Assembly: GCA_039934035.1 (NCBI GenBank)
Contig: JBDTMZ010000142.1
Location: forward strand, 73,732-137,731
Direction: 5' to 3'
Source: Solibacter sp039934035
Lineage (GTDB): Bacteria > Acidobacteriota > Terriglobia > Bryobacterales > Bryobacteraceae
Length of the DNA: 64,000 bases
Below, piece after piece: positions 44,503 to 55,247 of this stretch; the stretch's first letter is position 1; each line of letters starts with the position of its first letter. Both the position numbers and the translations under genes were made by a program. The notes below the pieces were generated by a model. It was not told the origin of the DNA. It searched no databases and saw nothing but the letters and a program-made list of their open reading frames with translations.

Positions 44503-45758
44503 GTGCCTGAAAGTCCTTTCCCGCGGTGGCTGCGCCTGGTCCGACTGCGCGATTTCGTCTGGATCCCCCTCTTTATCGCGCTGGCTGCCACCAGCGAGTC
44601 GCTGGACGAATTCGTGGTGGTTCCCCTGGTGGCGCTGGGGCTCGTCCAGGTGCTGGAACAGAAGGTGCCGGCCCTGCATTCTACGCAGGGAATGGTGGTC
44701 TGGATCCTGCTCAAACTGGTGCTGGTGTACGTGCTGATCGGCTTCAGCGGAGGCGTACAGAGCAACTTCTGGATACTACTGCTGCTGCCGGTGGTGTCGG
44801 CGGCCACGGCGTCCGGCCTGATTGTCACCCTGATCTTCACGGCGCTGGCGGCGCTGGCCTACCTCTCGTTCCTGCTTTTTCTGGACTGGCAGCGGTTCGT
44901 GCTGGAGCGGCCGGAGATCGAGGTTTTTGTGTTCCGCGTGGTCTGCCTGTTTATGGTGGGGAACCTGGCGAACGCGCTCGCCGAAGCCTTGCGCGTCCAA
45001 TCCGTGAAACATCAGCGAACCGCCGAACGCCTGGCCGAAGCCAACCAGCAACTGGTGGTCGCGCACGAAGCCGTGCGCCGCTCCGACAAGTTGGCGGCGC
45101 TGGGCCAGCTTACCGCCGGACTGGCGCACGAATTGCGCAATCCGCTGGGCACCATCAAGGCATCGGCCGAGATGCTGAATCAACAGTTGCAAGCGGAGAA
45201 CGAAGTCGCGCGCGAGGTGGCGGGCTTCATTTCGAGCGAAGTGGACCGTACGAACTCCCTGGTCACACGCTTCCTGCAATTCGCCCGCCCGCTGAAACTG
45301 CGACTGGAAACCGAAGATCTGGCGCACCTTTTGGATAAGACCATCACCGAAGCGGAACGCGAGGCTCCCGGCATTGCCGTCTATCGCAACTATGCGCCGG
45401 AAATCCCTCCGTTCGCCATCGATTCCGAATTGCTGGAGCGCGTCTTCTACAACCTGGTGCTCAACGCGGCGCAAGCCAGCGAGTCCGGCGGCACGGTCAC
45501 GGTGAAGACGCGCGCGCGGGGGCGCACGGTGGAAATCGCGGTGATCGACCGCGGAAGCGGCATCACGCCCGAGCAGATGAAGGATATTTTCAACCCCTTC
45601 TTCACCACCAAGCCAACCGGTGTGGGACTGGGACTCGCCATCGTCGCCAAGATCGTCGATGAACACGGCGGTAAGATAGCAGTGGAGAGCGAGCCTGGGA
45701 AAGGCAGCATTTTTTGTGTGTCGCTGCCCATGGACGCGCCGCCCTCCCCACCCGCCGC

Positions 45759-45762
<4 letters not shown>
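44503..45762 (+). CDS. Membrane-bound sensor histidine kinase
   Basis: A 419-residue kinase. The N-terminal 160 residues hold about five to six membrane segments without a large outside domain, a layout that senses membrane or intramembrane signals. A coiled-coil linker (AERLAEANQQLVVAHEAV) leads to HisKA with phospho-acceptor His209 (LAHELRNPLG) and a HATPase_c domain with FYNLVLNAAQAS, VIDRGSGI and GVGLGLAIV. GTG 44503 is the likely start. Its stop overlaps the response regulator ATG (ATGA), so they form one two-component system. Confidence 0.9.
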
Positions 45763-47117
<1,355 letters not shown>

Positions 47118-47155
47118 CTCGTCCCGGCCGATTCAGCGCAAGGCAAGGAAATTCT

Positions 47156-47233
47156 GGCCGCCGATAAACGCCGATGCACGCCGATGAAGACAAGGGAATT
47201 CTTATCGGCGTGCATCGGCGTTTATCGGCGGCC
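47156..47233. repeat. Perfect 30-bp inverted repeat with 18-base loop
   Basis: Arms 47156-47185 and 47204-47233 are exact reverse complements. Each arm contains two spaced CGCCGAT units (CCGATAAACGCCGATGCACG core). It lies 39 bp after the response-regulator stop and could fold as a strong hairpin or mark a small mobile element. Confidence 0.92.
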
Positions 47234-47263
47234 CAATTCTTCAGACCCTGTTGGAAGCGATGG

Positions 47264-47404
47264 TCAGACTCGATTTCGCTGGCGGGCGCGTTTCCAGAGC
47301 AGCGGCAGGCACGCGCTGCCCATCAGGAGCCAGGTCCCCGGCTCGGGTGCCGCTGGCCCTTCGCGGAACCAGTAACTGGCCGATTGCAGCGAAGGACGAC
47401 GCAT
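47264..47404 (-). pseudogene. Orphan PEP-CTERM sorting tail, remnant of a surface protein gene
   Basis: A 46-codon frame (ATG 47404, TGA 47264) ends with a full PEP-CTERM signal: EPGTWLLMGSACLPLLWKRA followed by RQR. It has the Pro-Glu-Pro start, a hydrophobic segment and an Arg-rich end. Exosortase substrates have a long secreted domain before this tail; here the sequence upstream becomes antisense to the start of pgi. The remaining N-terminal part is only about 18 residues (SLQSASYWFREGPAAP). I read it as the 3' end of a decayed gene. Confidence 0.65.
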
Positions 47405-47443
47405 TTCCCGTGCGCTGTACCGTTTCCACTCCCGGGAGCTAAG

Positions 47444-49045
47444 ATGGGCAGAGACATGATGCTGACCGACCGTCCCTCCTACCAGGCGCTGGAAGCGCAC
47501 TTCCAGGAAATTGAGCCGCTGCACTTGCGCGATCTTTTCGCGCAGGATGCCAAGCGTGGCGAACGGATGACCGCCGAGGCCGCCGGCCTCTATCTCGACT
47601 ATTCGAAGAACCGCATCACGCGCCAGACCATTCCCCTGCTGGTGGCGCTGGCCAAAGACTGCGGATTGCGCAAGCGCATCGACGCCATGTTCCGCGGCGA
47701 CGCCATCAATGTGACGGAACAACGGGCCGTGCTGCACACCGCGCTGCGCGCGCCCGAGGGAGAAGCGCCCTCGATCCGCCAAGTGCCGGAGAGCGGCGCT
47801 CCGGTGCACGATGTGCTGCGGCGGATGGCAAAATTCGCCAATCAGGTGCGCCGCGGCAAATGGCTGGGCTTCACCGGCAAACCAATTCGCAACATCGTGA
47901 ATATCGGCATCGGGGGCAGCGATCTCGGTCCGGTGATGGCGTATGAGGCCCTGCGCTTTTACAGCGATCGCGAGCTCACCTTCCGCTTCGTCTCCAATGT
48001 CGACGGCACGGATTTCAGCGAGGCGACGCGCGACCTGACGCCCGACGAGACCCTGTTCATCGTGGCCTCGAAGACCTTCACCACGCTGGAGACCCTCGCC
48101 AATGCGCAGCTTGCCAGGGCTTGGACCCTGAAGGCGCTGGGCGATCCCAAGGCTGTGGCGCGCCATTTCGCCGCCGTCTCTACCGCCGCTAAGGAGGTGG
48201 CCGAGTTCGGCATCGACACCCGCAATATGTTCGGTTTTTGGGATTGGGTGGGCGGACGCTATTCGATGGATTCGGCGATCGGCCTCTCCACCATGATCGC
48301 CATCGGGCCGAAGCAGTTCGGCGAAATGCTGGCCGGATTCCACGAGATGGACGAGCATTTCCGCAGCGCGCCGTTCGACCGCAATCTCCCGGTGCTGCTG
48401 GGCCTTCTCAGTGTCTGGTACAACAACTTCTTCAATGCGCAGACCGTCGCCGTGCTGCCTTACGATCAGTACCTGAAACGCTTCCCCGCCTACCTGCAAC
48501 AGCTCACAATGGAGAGTTGCGGCAAGAGCGTCACGCTGGACGGCGCTCCAATCACCACCTACCAGACGGGACCGATTTACTGGGGCGAGCCCGGCACCAA
48601 CGGGCAGCACTCGTTCTACCAATTGCTACATCAGGGAACGAAGCTGGTGCCCTGCGACTTTATTGGCTTCCGGCGCACGCTCAATCCGCGGGGCAATCAC
48701 CACGACCTGCTGATGGCCAACGTGTTCGCCCAGAGCAAGGCGCTGGCGTTCGGAGAGCCCGCGCCGGAAGGCGAACCGTACCGCGAGTTCGCGGGCAATC
48801 GCCCCAGCAATACGATTCTGGCGGAAAAATTGACGCCGAAAATTCTGGGGTCGCTGGTGGCGCTTTATGAGCACAGCGTATTTACGCAGGGCGCGGTCTG
48901 GGACATCAATCCCTTCGATCAGTTCGGCGTGCAACTGGGCAAGGTGCTGGCCGCCCAACTGCTGCCGTCACTGAAGAAGGGCGCTCCGCTGCCCGCGGGC
49001 GACAGTTCCACGGCTGCTCTGGTGCGGCGTTACCGGGGCGAATAG
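47444..49045 (+). CDS. pgi: Glucose-6-phosphate isomerase
   Basis: A 533-residue glycolytic enzyme interconverting glucose-6-P and fructose-6-P. The family regions are all seen: NIVNIGIGGSDLGPVMAYEAL, SKTFTTLETLANA, FGFWDWVGGRYSMDSAIGLS, the Glu-Pro-Gly-Thr-Asn-Gly-Gln-His stretch (GEPGTNGQHSFYQLLHQG) and the final VWDINPFDQFGVQLGK with the catalytic Lys. GGGAG lies 7 bases before ATG 47444. Length is close to the bacterial long form (about 550). The region upstream carries a PEP-CTERM remnant and a 30-bp inverted repeat. Confidence 0.96.
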   Translation: MGRDMMLTDRPSYQALEAHFQEIEPLHLRDLFAQDAKRGERMTAEAAGLYLDYSKNRITRQTIPLLVALAKDCGLRKRIDAMFRGDAINVTEQRAVLHTALRAPEGEAPSIRQVPESGAPVHDVLRRMAKFANQVRRGKWLGFTGKPIRNIVNIGIGGSDLGPVMAYEALRFYSDRELTFRFVSNVDGTDFSEATRDLTPDETLFIVASKTFTTLETLANAQLARAWTLKALGDPKAVARHFAAVSTAAKEVAEFGIDTRNMFGFWDWVGGRYSMDSAIGLSTMIAIGPKQFGEMLAGFHEMDEHFRSAPFDRNLPVLLGLLSVWYNNFFNAQTVAVLPYDQYLKRFPAYLQQLTMESCGKSVTLDGAPITTYQTGPIYWGEPGTNGQHSFYQLLHQGTKLVPCDFIGFRRTLNPRGNHHDLLMANVFAQSKALAFGEPAPEGEPYREFAGNRPSNTILAEKLTPKILGSLVALYEHSVFTQGAVWDINPFDQFGVQLGKVLAAQLLPSLKKGAPLPAGDSSTAALVRRYRGE

Positions 49046-49174
49046 TGCAGCGTCTTACTCGAACAGAGCGCACTCTCGCGGACGGGTTCGGCGGCATTCC
49101 GGAATGCAGGTTCCGGTGCGCTTCGAAGCCCCGGCCCATTGACGGGCCGCTACGACGCGCTGTCAGAAGCGGGG

Positions 49175-50800
49175 TTAGGAAGCGGTAGTTTGCGAGTGGG
49201 CGACCCACTCTTCGTACGGTCCCTTGAAATCTTCGATGTGCCCGTGATCGAAGTGCCAGATGCGGGTGGCCACTTCATCGATCAGGTCGTGATCGTGGGA
49301 AACCAGGAGAACGGTGCCCTCGTACTTCTGCAGGGAGAAGTTCAGGGCATTGATGGCTTCCAGGTCGAGGTGGTTGGTGGGTTCGTCAAGCACCAAAAAG
49401 TTGGGCTTCTGCAGCATGATGCGGCAGAAGATGAGGCGCGCGCACTCGCCACCGGATAGCGCCTTGGTGGGTTTCAACGCGTCGTCGCCGGCGAACAGCA
49501 TCTGGCCGAGCAACCCGCGCAATTCCTCCTGCGAGGCCTGTGGGTCGAACTGATGCAGCCACTCGATGGTGTTCATCCCGTGAGTGATCGAATCGGTGTG
49601 GTCCTGCGCGAAGTAGCCGACCGCGACTTCATGGCCCCAGGTCACGGTGCCGCCATCGAGCGGAAATTCGTGCTCACTCTCGCCGAGATACCCGGGGGCG
49701 TTGCGCAGCAGGGACTTGAGCAGCGTCGTCTTACCCGTACCGTTGCGGCCCATCAGCGCCACGCGTTCGCCGCGCGACAGGCTGCTGGTAAAATTGCTGA
49801 CCACCTTCAGATCGTCGTACGACTTGCTGAGCCCCTTGATTTCGATGGGATGACGGCCCGACGGCCGCTTCATTTCGAACTTGATGTAAGGACGTTGAAT
49901 GTTGCTGCGCGCCAGGTCTGAGGTTTGCAGCCGCTCCACTTCCTTCTTGCGCGAGGTCACCTGGCTCGACCGCGTGCCGGCGGAGAAGCGCGCGATGAAT
50001 TCGTTCAACTGCGCGATCTTCTTCTCGCGCTGCTGATTCTGGGATTCGATGCGGGTGCGAATCTGGGTCTTGGCGAGCACCATATCGTCGTAGCCGCCGG
50101 TATACATGATCACGGTTTCGTAATCGATATCCGCCACGTGGGTGGATACGCTGTTCAGGAAATGGCGATCGTGCGAGATGACAATCAACACGCCCTGATA
50201 GCGCACCAGGTAATCCTGCAGCCAGTGCACCGAATCGAGATCGAGATGGTTGGTGGGCTCGTCGAGCAGCAGCAGCGGGGGCGCGCCGAACAGGGCCTGC
50301 GCCAGCAGCACGCGGACTTTTTGGCCGCCCTGCAATTCGCCCATGCGGCGCTCGTGCAGCGCATCTTCCACGCCCAGGCCGTCGAGCAGGGTGGCGGCAT
50401 CGCTCTCCGCGGTATAGCCACCCTCTTCGCCGACAATGCCCTCAAGTTCGCCGAGGCGCATGCCGTCTTCGTCGGTCAGGTCATCGTGCGGCTTGGAATA
50501 GAGGATGTCGCGCTCTTCCAGCGCTTTCCACAGGGGCTTATTGCCCATGATGACGGTGTCGAGCACGCGGTATTGATCGAAGGCGAACTGGTCCTGGCGC
50601 AACACACCGAATTTCTTCGGCCGGGTGACGCTGCCCTTGGTCGGCTCGAGATCGCCGGTCAGGATCTTCATTAACGTGGACTTGCCGGCGCCGTTCGGAC
50701 CGGTGATCGCGTAGCGTCTTTCCGGCTGAAACGTGACGGTAACGTCTTCAAACAGAGTTCGGGCGCCGAAGCGCATGGAGATGTTGTTGAGGGAGAGCAA
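49175..50800 (-). CDS. ybiT: ABC-F family ATPase, YbiT-like
   Basis: A 541-residue soluble protein with two ABC ATPase domains in one chain and no membrane part. Domain 1 has GPNGAGKST and LLLDEPTNHLDLDS; domain 2 has GRNGTGKTT and LVLDEPTNHLDLEA. Signatures are LQGGQKVR and LSGGECAR. The interdomain linker (about 240-320, KKIAQLNEFIARFSAG) and the AFDQYRVLDTVIMG region match the YbiT group of translation factors that act on the ribosomal E site. The tandem EPTNHLDL motifs are ABC-F marks. It stands alone. Confidence 0.92.
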   Translation of the reverse strand: MLSLNNISMRFGARTLFEDVTVTFQPERRYAITGPNGAGKSTLMKILTGDLEPTKGSVTRPKKFGVLRQDQFAFDQYRVLDTVIMGNKPLWKALEERDILYSKPHDDLTDEDGMRLGELEGIVGEEGGYTAESDAATLLDGLGVEDALHERRMGELQGGQKVRVLLAQALFGAPPLLLLDEPTNHLDLDSVHWLQDYLVRYQGVLIVISHDRHFLNSVSTHVADIDYETVIMYTGGYDDMVLAKTQIRTRIESQNQQREKKIAQLNEFIARFSAGTRSSQVTSRKKEVERLQTSDLARSNIQRPYIKFEMKRPSGRHPIEIKGLSKSYDDLKVVSNFTSSLSRGERVALMGRNGTGKTTLLKSLLRNAPGYLGESEHEFPLDGGTVTWGHEVAVGYFAQDHTDSITHGMNTIEWLHQFDPQASQEELRGLLGQMLFAGDDALKPTKALSGGECARLIFCRIMLQKPNFLVLDEPTNHLDLEAINALNFSLQKYEGTVLLVSHDHDLIDEVATRIWHFDHGHIEDFKGPYEEWVAHSQTTAS

Positions 50801-51108
50801 AGCTATCTACTATGATACCAGCCCCACCAGGGGGTTGTTTGCGCACTCGGGCCACGGGTATGCGGCAAAAAAGTGGGGGATCGAGGAGGGGCTGGCGTCA
50901 GCGCTTCGAGGCTCACGATCGGGATTTGGCAAGAGCTGCGAACGCTCCGTTACCGTCGCGGCTCCGCTTGGGTACAGCCCAACTCCGCTTCGACGGCGCG
51001 CACGCTGCGCGGCACACGCTCCAATCAAGCCCGGCCCCACAGGCACCGGCGTGTCGAACAGCGCGCCTTTCGAGGTGCGGACCGGGCCGGCAGATGGCGC
51101 GTCGCGCA
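50801..51108. other. Spacer without gene; contains a diverged dispersed element
   Basis: About 308 bp between the ABC-F gene start and the ankyrin gene end. The only feature I can support is an inverted, diverged copy of the GCCGCGAC-GGAGCG element at 50943-50964. Open frames here lack ribosome sites and similarity. Confidence 0.45.
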
Positions 51109-52557
51109 TCAAGGGATCAGGCCGTGCTCACGCAGCACCCCATCGACCTTTGGATTACCCGTCGGCAGGTCCGCCGGGGGAAACTCCGCTCCCGCCGCGA
51201 TCAGCAGGCGTGCCACCTGGGGATAATCGCCGCCGCGTTCATGGCAATTGCGCACGCCATGCCCGAACCATCCGGGCGGAGTGCCCCCGAAGCTCGCGTC
51301 GCGGGCGGCCAGCGGCGCGCCGTGCGCCAGCAGCAGTTCCACGAGGTCGGCATAGCCCTTCCAGCAGGCCCAATGGAGAGCCGTGGCCCCATGTTCACCC
51401 GGGGCATCGATGGGCATCCCGATCGAGAGCAGCGCTTTCACTTCCTGCGTCCGATGACTGCTGGCGAGGTCGGCGAGCAGGCTCCGGTGCTCGGGTGCGT
51501 CGGCAAGTCCGGCGGGAGGCGGACCGCCGTGCACCAGGAAGCGATCCACGGGCGAGAGCGTGGGATCTGCGCCGCGCGCCGCCAGCAGCGCGGCAATTTC
51601 CCTCTGCCCGCTCTGCGTGGCCAAAGCGTACGCCGTGCGCCCGTCCTGCCGCCGGGCGTCGATCGCGGCTCCGGCATCCAGGAGCGCGGTAATCGCCGCC
51701 GCATCGCGTCCGCGCCAGACGGCCCAGTGGAGCGCCGTCTCGCCCTTGGGGTTGAGTTCGTTTGGGTCGCCGCCGGCGCCCAGCAGCAGGCGCAACCCCT
51801 CGTTATCGTTGCGGTCGAGCATGTGCTTGAGTGCGTTGCTGCCCGGGACCCTGGCGCCATACTGCAGCAGAAGGCGGCAGCACACCAGCCCGGGATGCTC
51901 GGTCGAGTGATAGAGCGATTCGCCATCATTCGGATTGGCCCCCGCTTCCAGCAGGAGTTGGGTCAGCGCAGGGTTGTTGTTCACTCCGCTGGCAGCGTAC
52001 AGGCAGGAGAGCGGGCCGTATTCGGAATCCATGGCGGAATTCGGATCGGCGCCGGAACGCAGCAGAACACGCGCGGTCTCCACCACTCCCGCCGCACGTT
52101 CCGACCACACGCCGGCATAGCGCGAGAAGCAGGTATAGATCAGCGGCGCGCAGGAATCGGGTCCACCGGGAGCGGTGGCGAGCCCCGGCGCGTCGGCCAA
52201 CGCCTGCTCCACTTCGAGGGCATCGCCAAGCACGAGCGCCGTGTGGAAACCCGCGTGGGCAAGCGCCGGGTTGGCCCGCAGCAATTCGTCCGCCTGCCGG
52301 CGGTCGGACGTAGCTGCGTCGATAAAGGCTTTGATTGCGGCTTCGTCAGCGGCTCCGGCGGTGGTGAGCCACGCCAGAAATCGCGGCCAACTGCGGAAGC
52401 CTTGTTCGCGCGCGATCGCCCGTTGGGCGTCATGCAGTTTGGGTTCCGTGGCAACGAACGCGAGGCGTTGGAGTGCAGTTGGCTCGCCTTTCCGGGCGGC
52501 GTGAAGGAGGGCTTTGGCTTGTTTGCGGTAATACTCGAGATTGGGACGGGTCGACAT
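51109..52557 (-). CDS. Ankyrin repeat protein
   Basis: A 482-residue protein with an N-terminal helical part (MSTRPNLEYYRKQAKALLHAARKG) and about eight ankyrin repeats from residue 95 to the end; clear examples are GETALHWAVWRGRDAAAITALLDAGA, GRTAYALATQSGQREIAALLAARGA and GATALHWACWKGYADLVELLLAHGA (each about 33 residues). It has no signal peptide, so it is likely cytosolic and binds proteins. ATG 52557 is preceded by a very strong AAAGGAGGT. The first 60 residues resemble a domain common to soil-bacterial ankyrin proteins. Partner unknown. Confidence 0.88.
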   Translation of the reverse strand: MSTRPNLEYYRKQAKALLHAARKGEPTALQRLAFVATEPKLHDAQRAIAREQGFRSWPRFLAWLTTAGAADEAAIKAFIDAATSDRRQADELLRANPALAHAGFHTALVLGDALEVEQALADAPGLATAPGGPDSCAPLIYTCFSRYAGVWSERAAGVVETARVLLRSGADPNSAMDSEYGPLSCLYAASGVNNNPALTQLLLEAGANPNDGESLYHSTEHPGLVCCRLLLQYGARVPGSNALKHMLDRNDNEGLRLLLGAGGDPNELNPKGETALHWAVWRGRDAAAITALLDAGAAIDARRQDGRTAYALATQSGQREIAALLAARGADPTLSPVDRFLVHGGPPPAGLADAPEHRSLLADLASSHRTQEVKALLSIGMPIDAPGEHGATALHWACWKGYADLVELLLAHGAPLAARDASFGGTPPGWFGHGVRNCHERGGDYPQVARLLIAAGAEFPPADLPTGNPKVDGVLREHGLIP

Positions 52558-52892
52558 GCGACCTCCTTTCAATTTGTGCCCACTGTCCGCGAATTGGGCT
52601 GAAAGAAGGTGGCCGGTAAATCTGGCTTATTGGTGGGAAAATCCCTTCCCGCGGACCGGCAGCGCCCCAGTGCGCTTTTCGCAGCATACCATTGCTGCCG
52701 AAAGTTTCGGTAGTAGCGGGAGCTTAACCATTGTGTAATACGCGGTACAATTCTTGCTGGTTCGGGATCGTTCCACGGCGATGGCGCAAGTAATTCCGAA
52801 TATCGGAAATGTCACGACGCCGCACCTGGTTTTCTGGATAGGGATTTGGTCACAAAAAGGCGGGCCGGAGCCCGCCTTCCTGTTTCAGGCAC
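52558..52892. other. Spacer between ankyrin gene and small secreted gene
   Basis: Holds a possible plus-strand promoter, TTAACC (52724-52729), 16 bp, TACAAT (52746-52751), and a terminator hairpin at 52857-52878. No protein gene with support is seen between them, so a short RNA is possible but unproven. Confidence 0.35.
52852..52878 (-). terminator. Rho-independent terminator of the small secreted gene
   Basis: On the minus strand the stem AAGGCGGGC / GCCCGCCTT with a 4-base loop is followed by further T residues. It lies 15 bp after the stop at 52893. Confidence 0.85.
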
Positions 52893-53225
52893 TTACTCAC
52901 CGAATACGAGTCGGGTGTGAGATCCGCCGAATTCGATGGCTTGAATGTACGACTCGCCGCCCTGCTGGCCTGTCAGCAAGGCAGTCTGCTTGTACTTATC
53001 AGGCTCAGACTCGACCTTCACCGGAGCACTGTAGGTCTTGTCCTTGTCGACATTCGTCAACAGCGCGCTGTTGCCCTCCAGTTTCACCTCGTAGTTGCCA
53101 GGCGGTAGCTGGACGTCCCCAGCCATCGTCGGTTCCGACAAGGTGATTGAATGGCTCCTGGCCTGAACCAAGCCAACGCTGGAGAGACACAGAATAGCAG
53201 CCATTACTGTTTGTCTGACTCTCAT
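52893..53225 (-). CDS. Small secreted protein of unknown function
   Basis: A 110-residue protein with a signal peptide (MAAILCLSSVGLVQA) and a mature domain of beta strands: ITLSEPTMAGDVQLPPGNYEVKLEG, NSALLTNVDKDKTYSAPVKVE and YIQAIEFGGSHTRLVF. The pattern 'LPPGNYxVxLEG' is frequent in acidobacterial small secreted proteins. It has its own terminator, and the DinB-like gene lies upstream on the same strand 57 bp away. Function unknown. Confidence 0.75.
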   Translation of the reverse strand: MRVRQTVMAAILCLSSVGLVQARSHSITLSEPTMAGDVQLPPGNYEVKLEGNSALLTNVDKDKTYSAPVKVESEPDKYKQTALLTGQQGGESYIQAIEFGGSHTRLVFGE

Positions 53226-53282
53226 TTCTCTTCCCTCCTGAATATACTGACGGGAGCGGAAATGGAAGAGTTGCCGCGAATT

Positions 53283-53795
53283 TTACTGACCGCGGTCACT
53301 GGTGGGAGGCACAACACCTTTGAGCCGCATGTATACCGAGATATAACCGTACATTTCGGTATTGTGCGTGGTATTGCCGATCAGGGCGGTAAGTTTGGTG
53401 CGCTGCTGCCCGCCGCGTCCGGCGACCATCTCCATGGCGGTCTCGCCGGTCATCTTGTCCCACGCAGCATCGCAGGCGTCGAAGCTGGCCTTCAGGCCCG
53501 CCACGATGTCCGCCTTGGAGGTCTTGCCCGTCGCCGGATTCGTTTTGCGTTCTCCGGTCAAGCCGCTGCAGGTTCCGATTTGATTGGCGATGTGAATCAT
53601 GCGCGCGCCAAAGGTTTCCATTTCCGGAGTGGGCTTGAAGCTGTACGCGTCCTCCGGCATTTTTTCGGCTGCTTTGATCAGGTTGGTCTTGTTGCCGGTA
53701 TAGGCAGCCTTCTGCTCGGTTACAACGGGGTTCTGCGCCAGCAAAGCGCCGGACGCGCAAATCGAAAGGGCAAGGACAGCGGCGGTACGGTTCAT
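53283..53795 (-). CDS. DinB-family protein with signal peptide
   Basis: A 170-residue protein with a cleavable signal (VLALSICASGALLAQN) and a four-helix DinB/YfiT-like domain: NLIKAAEKMPEDAYSFKPTPEM, MIHIANQIGTCSGL, and the C-terminal IGNTTHNTEMYGYISVYMRLKG. The His residues at about 67, 143 and in the last helix may bind a metal, as in the family. DinB proteins are usually cytoplasmic thiol transferases or unknown enzymes; exported versions are common in this phylum. It lies upstream of the small secreted gene. Confidence 0.82.
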   Translation of the reverse strand: MNRTAAVLALSICASGALLAQNPVVTEQKAAYTGNKTNLIKAAEKMPEDAYSFKPTPEMETFGARMIHIANQIGTCSGLTGERKTNPATGKTSKADIVAGLKASFDACDAAWDKMTGETAMEMVAGRGGQQRTKLTALIGNTTHNTEMYGYISVYMRLKGVVPPTSDRGQ

Positions 53796-53894
53796 GGATT
53801 ACTCCTCGAAGTGAAATACGGTTCTAGCTATTCTACATGCGAGGCGGGTGGGACAGACGACCGCCGTTCGTCGTCTGTCCTTCCACACAGTGCT

Positions 53895-55055
53895 TTACTG
53901 TCCGATATTGACCGAGTAGATCTTGCCTTCCGAGCGGCTGGCAATATACAGCTTGCCGGCCGTGGAATCGATGGCCAGGCTGCTTGGCCCCTTCAACCCG
54001 TCCACCAGCACCGTACCTTCGGCACTGTCGTATTGCAGCACGCGTCCCGGCGCGCCCGCCAACATGTTGGTGCTGTATTCCAGTGCCCAGAACTGCGGGC
54101 GGCTGCCGGCCGCTCGCGGACGATAGGCAACGTCGATAGTCGAATTCAACCAACTGATGAAGGGGGCCGTGGCGCCGGTCGCCGGATCCACCAGCAGCAC
54201 CTTGGCGTCGCCCGGCGTGAAGGGGAATCCCGTCAGGAAACTGACCAGCAGTTGGTTGCCATAGACGCGCGTATTGGTGGGCACCGCGTCCACCACCGGC
54301 GGCTGCGAGGGTCCCACGTTCGGAAAGCTCGGGAACTGCACCAGGGTGCGCTTCTTTCCGCTCGGCAGGTCGATCTGGTGCACCAGATTGAGTCCGGCGT
54401 CATTGACGTACAGGTGGGTGGGATCGGAATCCAGCCGCGCGATGCCAAACGGGTGCGAGTGCTTGATCACTTCGCGCGCGTCCGGCCGGAAGCGGAATTC
54501 GGTAAGCAGCGTGGCAGTCGCTTTATCTCCCGCGGCGTTGGCCAGGGTGACCGCGGCGCCATCGAGCAGTTTGGTGTGATCTTCAATCTTCAGCGTAAAC
54601 GCGCCCGCGAAGCGCTCCACGCTCTGCGGGAAGGTCACTTGGAGCACCGAATCGAAGATGGGGGACGAGATGCCCTTGGTGCTGATCGCGAGCGTGCCCT
54701 GCGCCGGGCCGGGCACGTAGAGATCACCCTCTCCCACTACGATGTAGAGCGTGTTCCCGTCCAACAACAATCCGTTGGGACCGTCGGGATCGTTGTTCGG
54801 GACAGAGAGGCCCGAGGGAAGCCCTTCGATGAGCGTGGTGCGCGTTCCGCTCGGGCTGATCACGGAGACTACTCCAGAGTTCGGGGTGGTCCCCGTCTCC
54901 GCCGCCAGCAAGCTGCCTCCCGGACCGGCAATGATCTTGGACGGGAACGACAGACCACTGGCGAACAGGGTGGCCTGCTGTGTCTGCGCGAAGCCCAGGG
55001 CGGAAGCACCGAACATCGCCGCAACTGTGAAAAAAACTCTGTGTGTGGAATGCAT
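53895..55055 (-). CDS. ScyD/ScyE-family secreted beta-propeller protein
   Basis: A 386-residue exported protein with signal peptide (VFFTVAAMFGASALGFAQ) and NHL/SMP-30-like propeller blades: FPSKIIAGPGGSLLAAETG, DGPNGLLLDGNTLYIVVGEG, PFGIARLDSDPTHLYVND and GPSSLAIDSTAGKLYIASR. This combination is labelled ScyD/ScyE in databases after the scytonemin cluster, but a pigment role is not implied here. ATG 55055 is chosen because it begins the signal sequence. A tandem-like PSG pattern near the middle suggests sugar binding. Confidence 0.8.
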   Translation of the reverse strand: MHSTHRVFFTVAAMFGASALGFAQTQQATLFASGLSFPSKIIAGPGGSLLAAETGTTPNSGVVSVISPSGTRTTLIEGLPSGLSVPNNDPDGPNGLLLDGNTLYIVVGEGDLYVPGPAQGTLAISTKGISSPIFDSVLQVTFPQSVERFAGAFTLKIEDHTKLLDGAAVTLANAAGDKATATLLTEFRFRPDAREVIKHSHPFGIARLDSDPTHLYVNDAGLNLVHQIDLPSGKKRTLVQFPSFPNVGPSQPPVVDAVPTNTRVYGNQLLVSFLTGFPFTPGDAKVLLVDPATGATAPFISWLNSTIDVAYRPRAAGSRPQFWALEYSTNMLAGAPGRVLQYDSAEGTVLVDGLKGPSSLAIDSTAGKLYIASRSEGKIYSVNIGQ

Positions 55056-55247
55056 ATGGGCGGAATATAGCATTCGCGCGCGTCCGTGGACCATTGGGCG
55101 AAGGCCGTACTTGGGAGGAATCGCACAGTCCACGGTGTCGCCGGAAGATACAAGCCCGCCCCGTCTGGCTGGCATATAATGAATCGAATTCGCAGCCGCG
55201 CCAGCACCAGCGCCCGGGCCGCGAAGGTTTCAGGAGACTCAAATTAT

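Noticed and set aside
47156..47233. Insertion sequence ends
   Set aside because: The inverted arms enclose only 18 bases and no transposase gene occurs in the window.
50812..52602. 596-codon plus-strand frame over the ankyrin gene
   Set aside because: Antisense to the ankyrin repeats, which have a strong ribosome site and clear repeat pattern on the minus strand.
52781..53146. Plus-strand frame starting MAQVIPNIGNV
   Set aside because: No ribosome site; it runs through the terminator hairpin and antisense into the small secreted protein gene.
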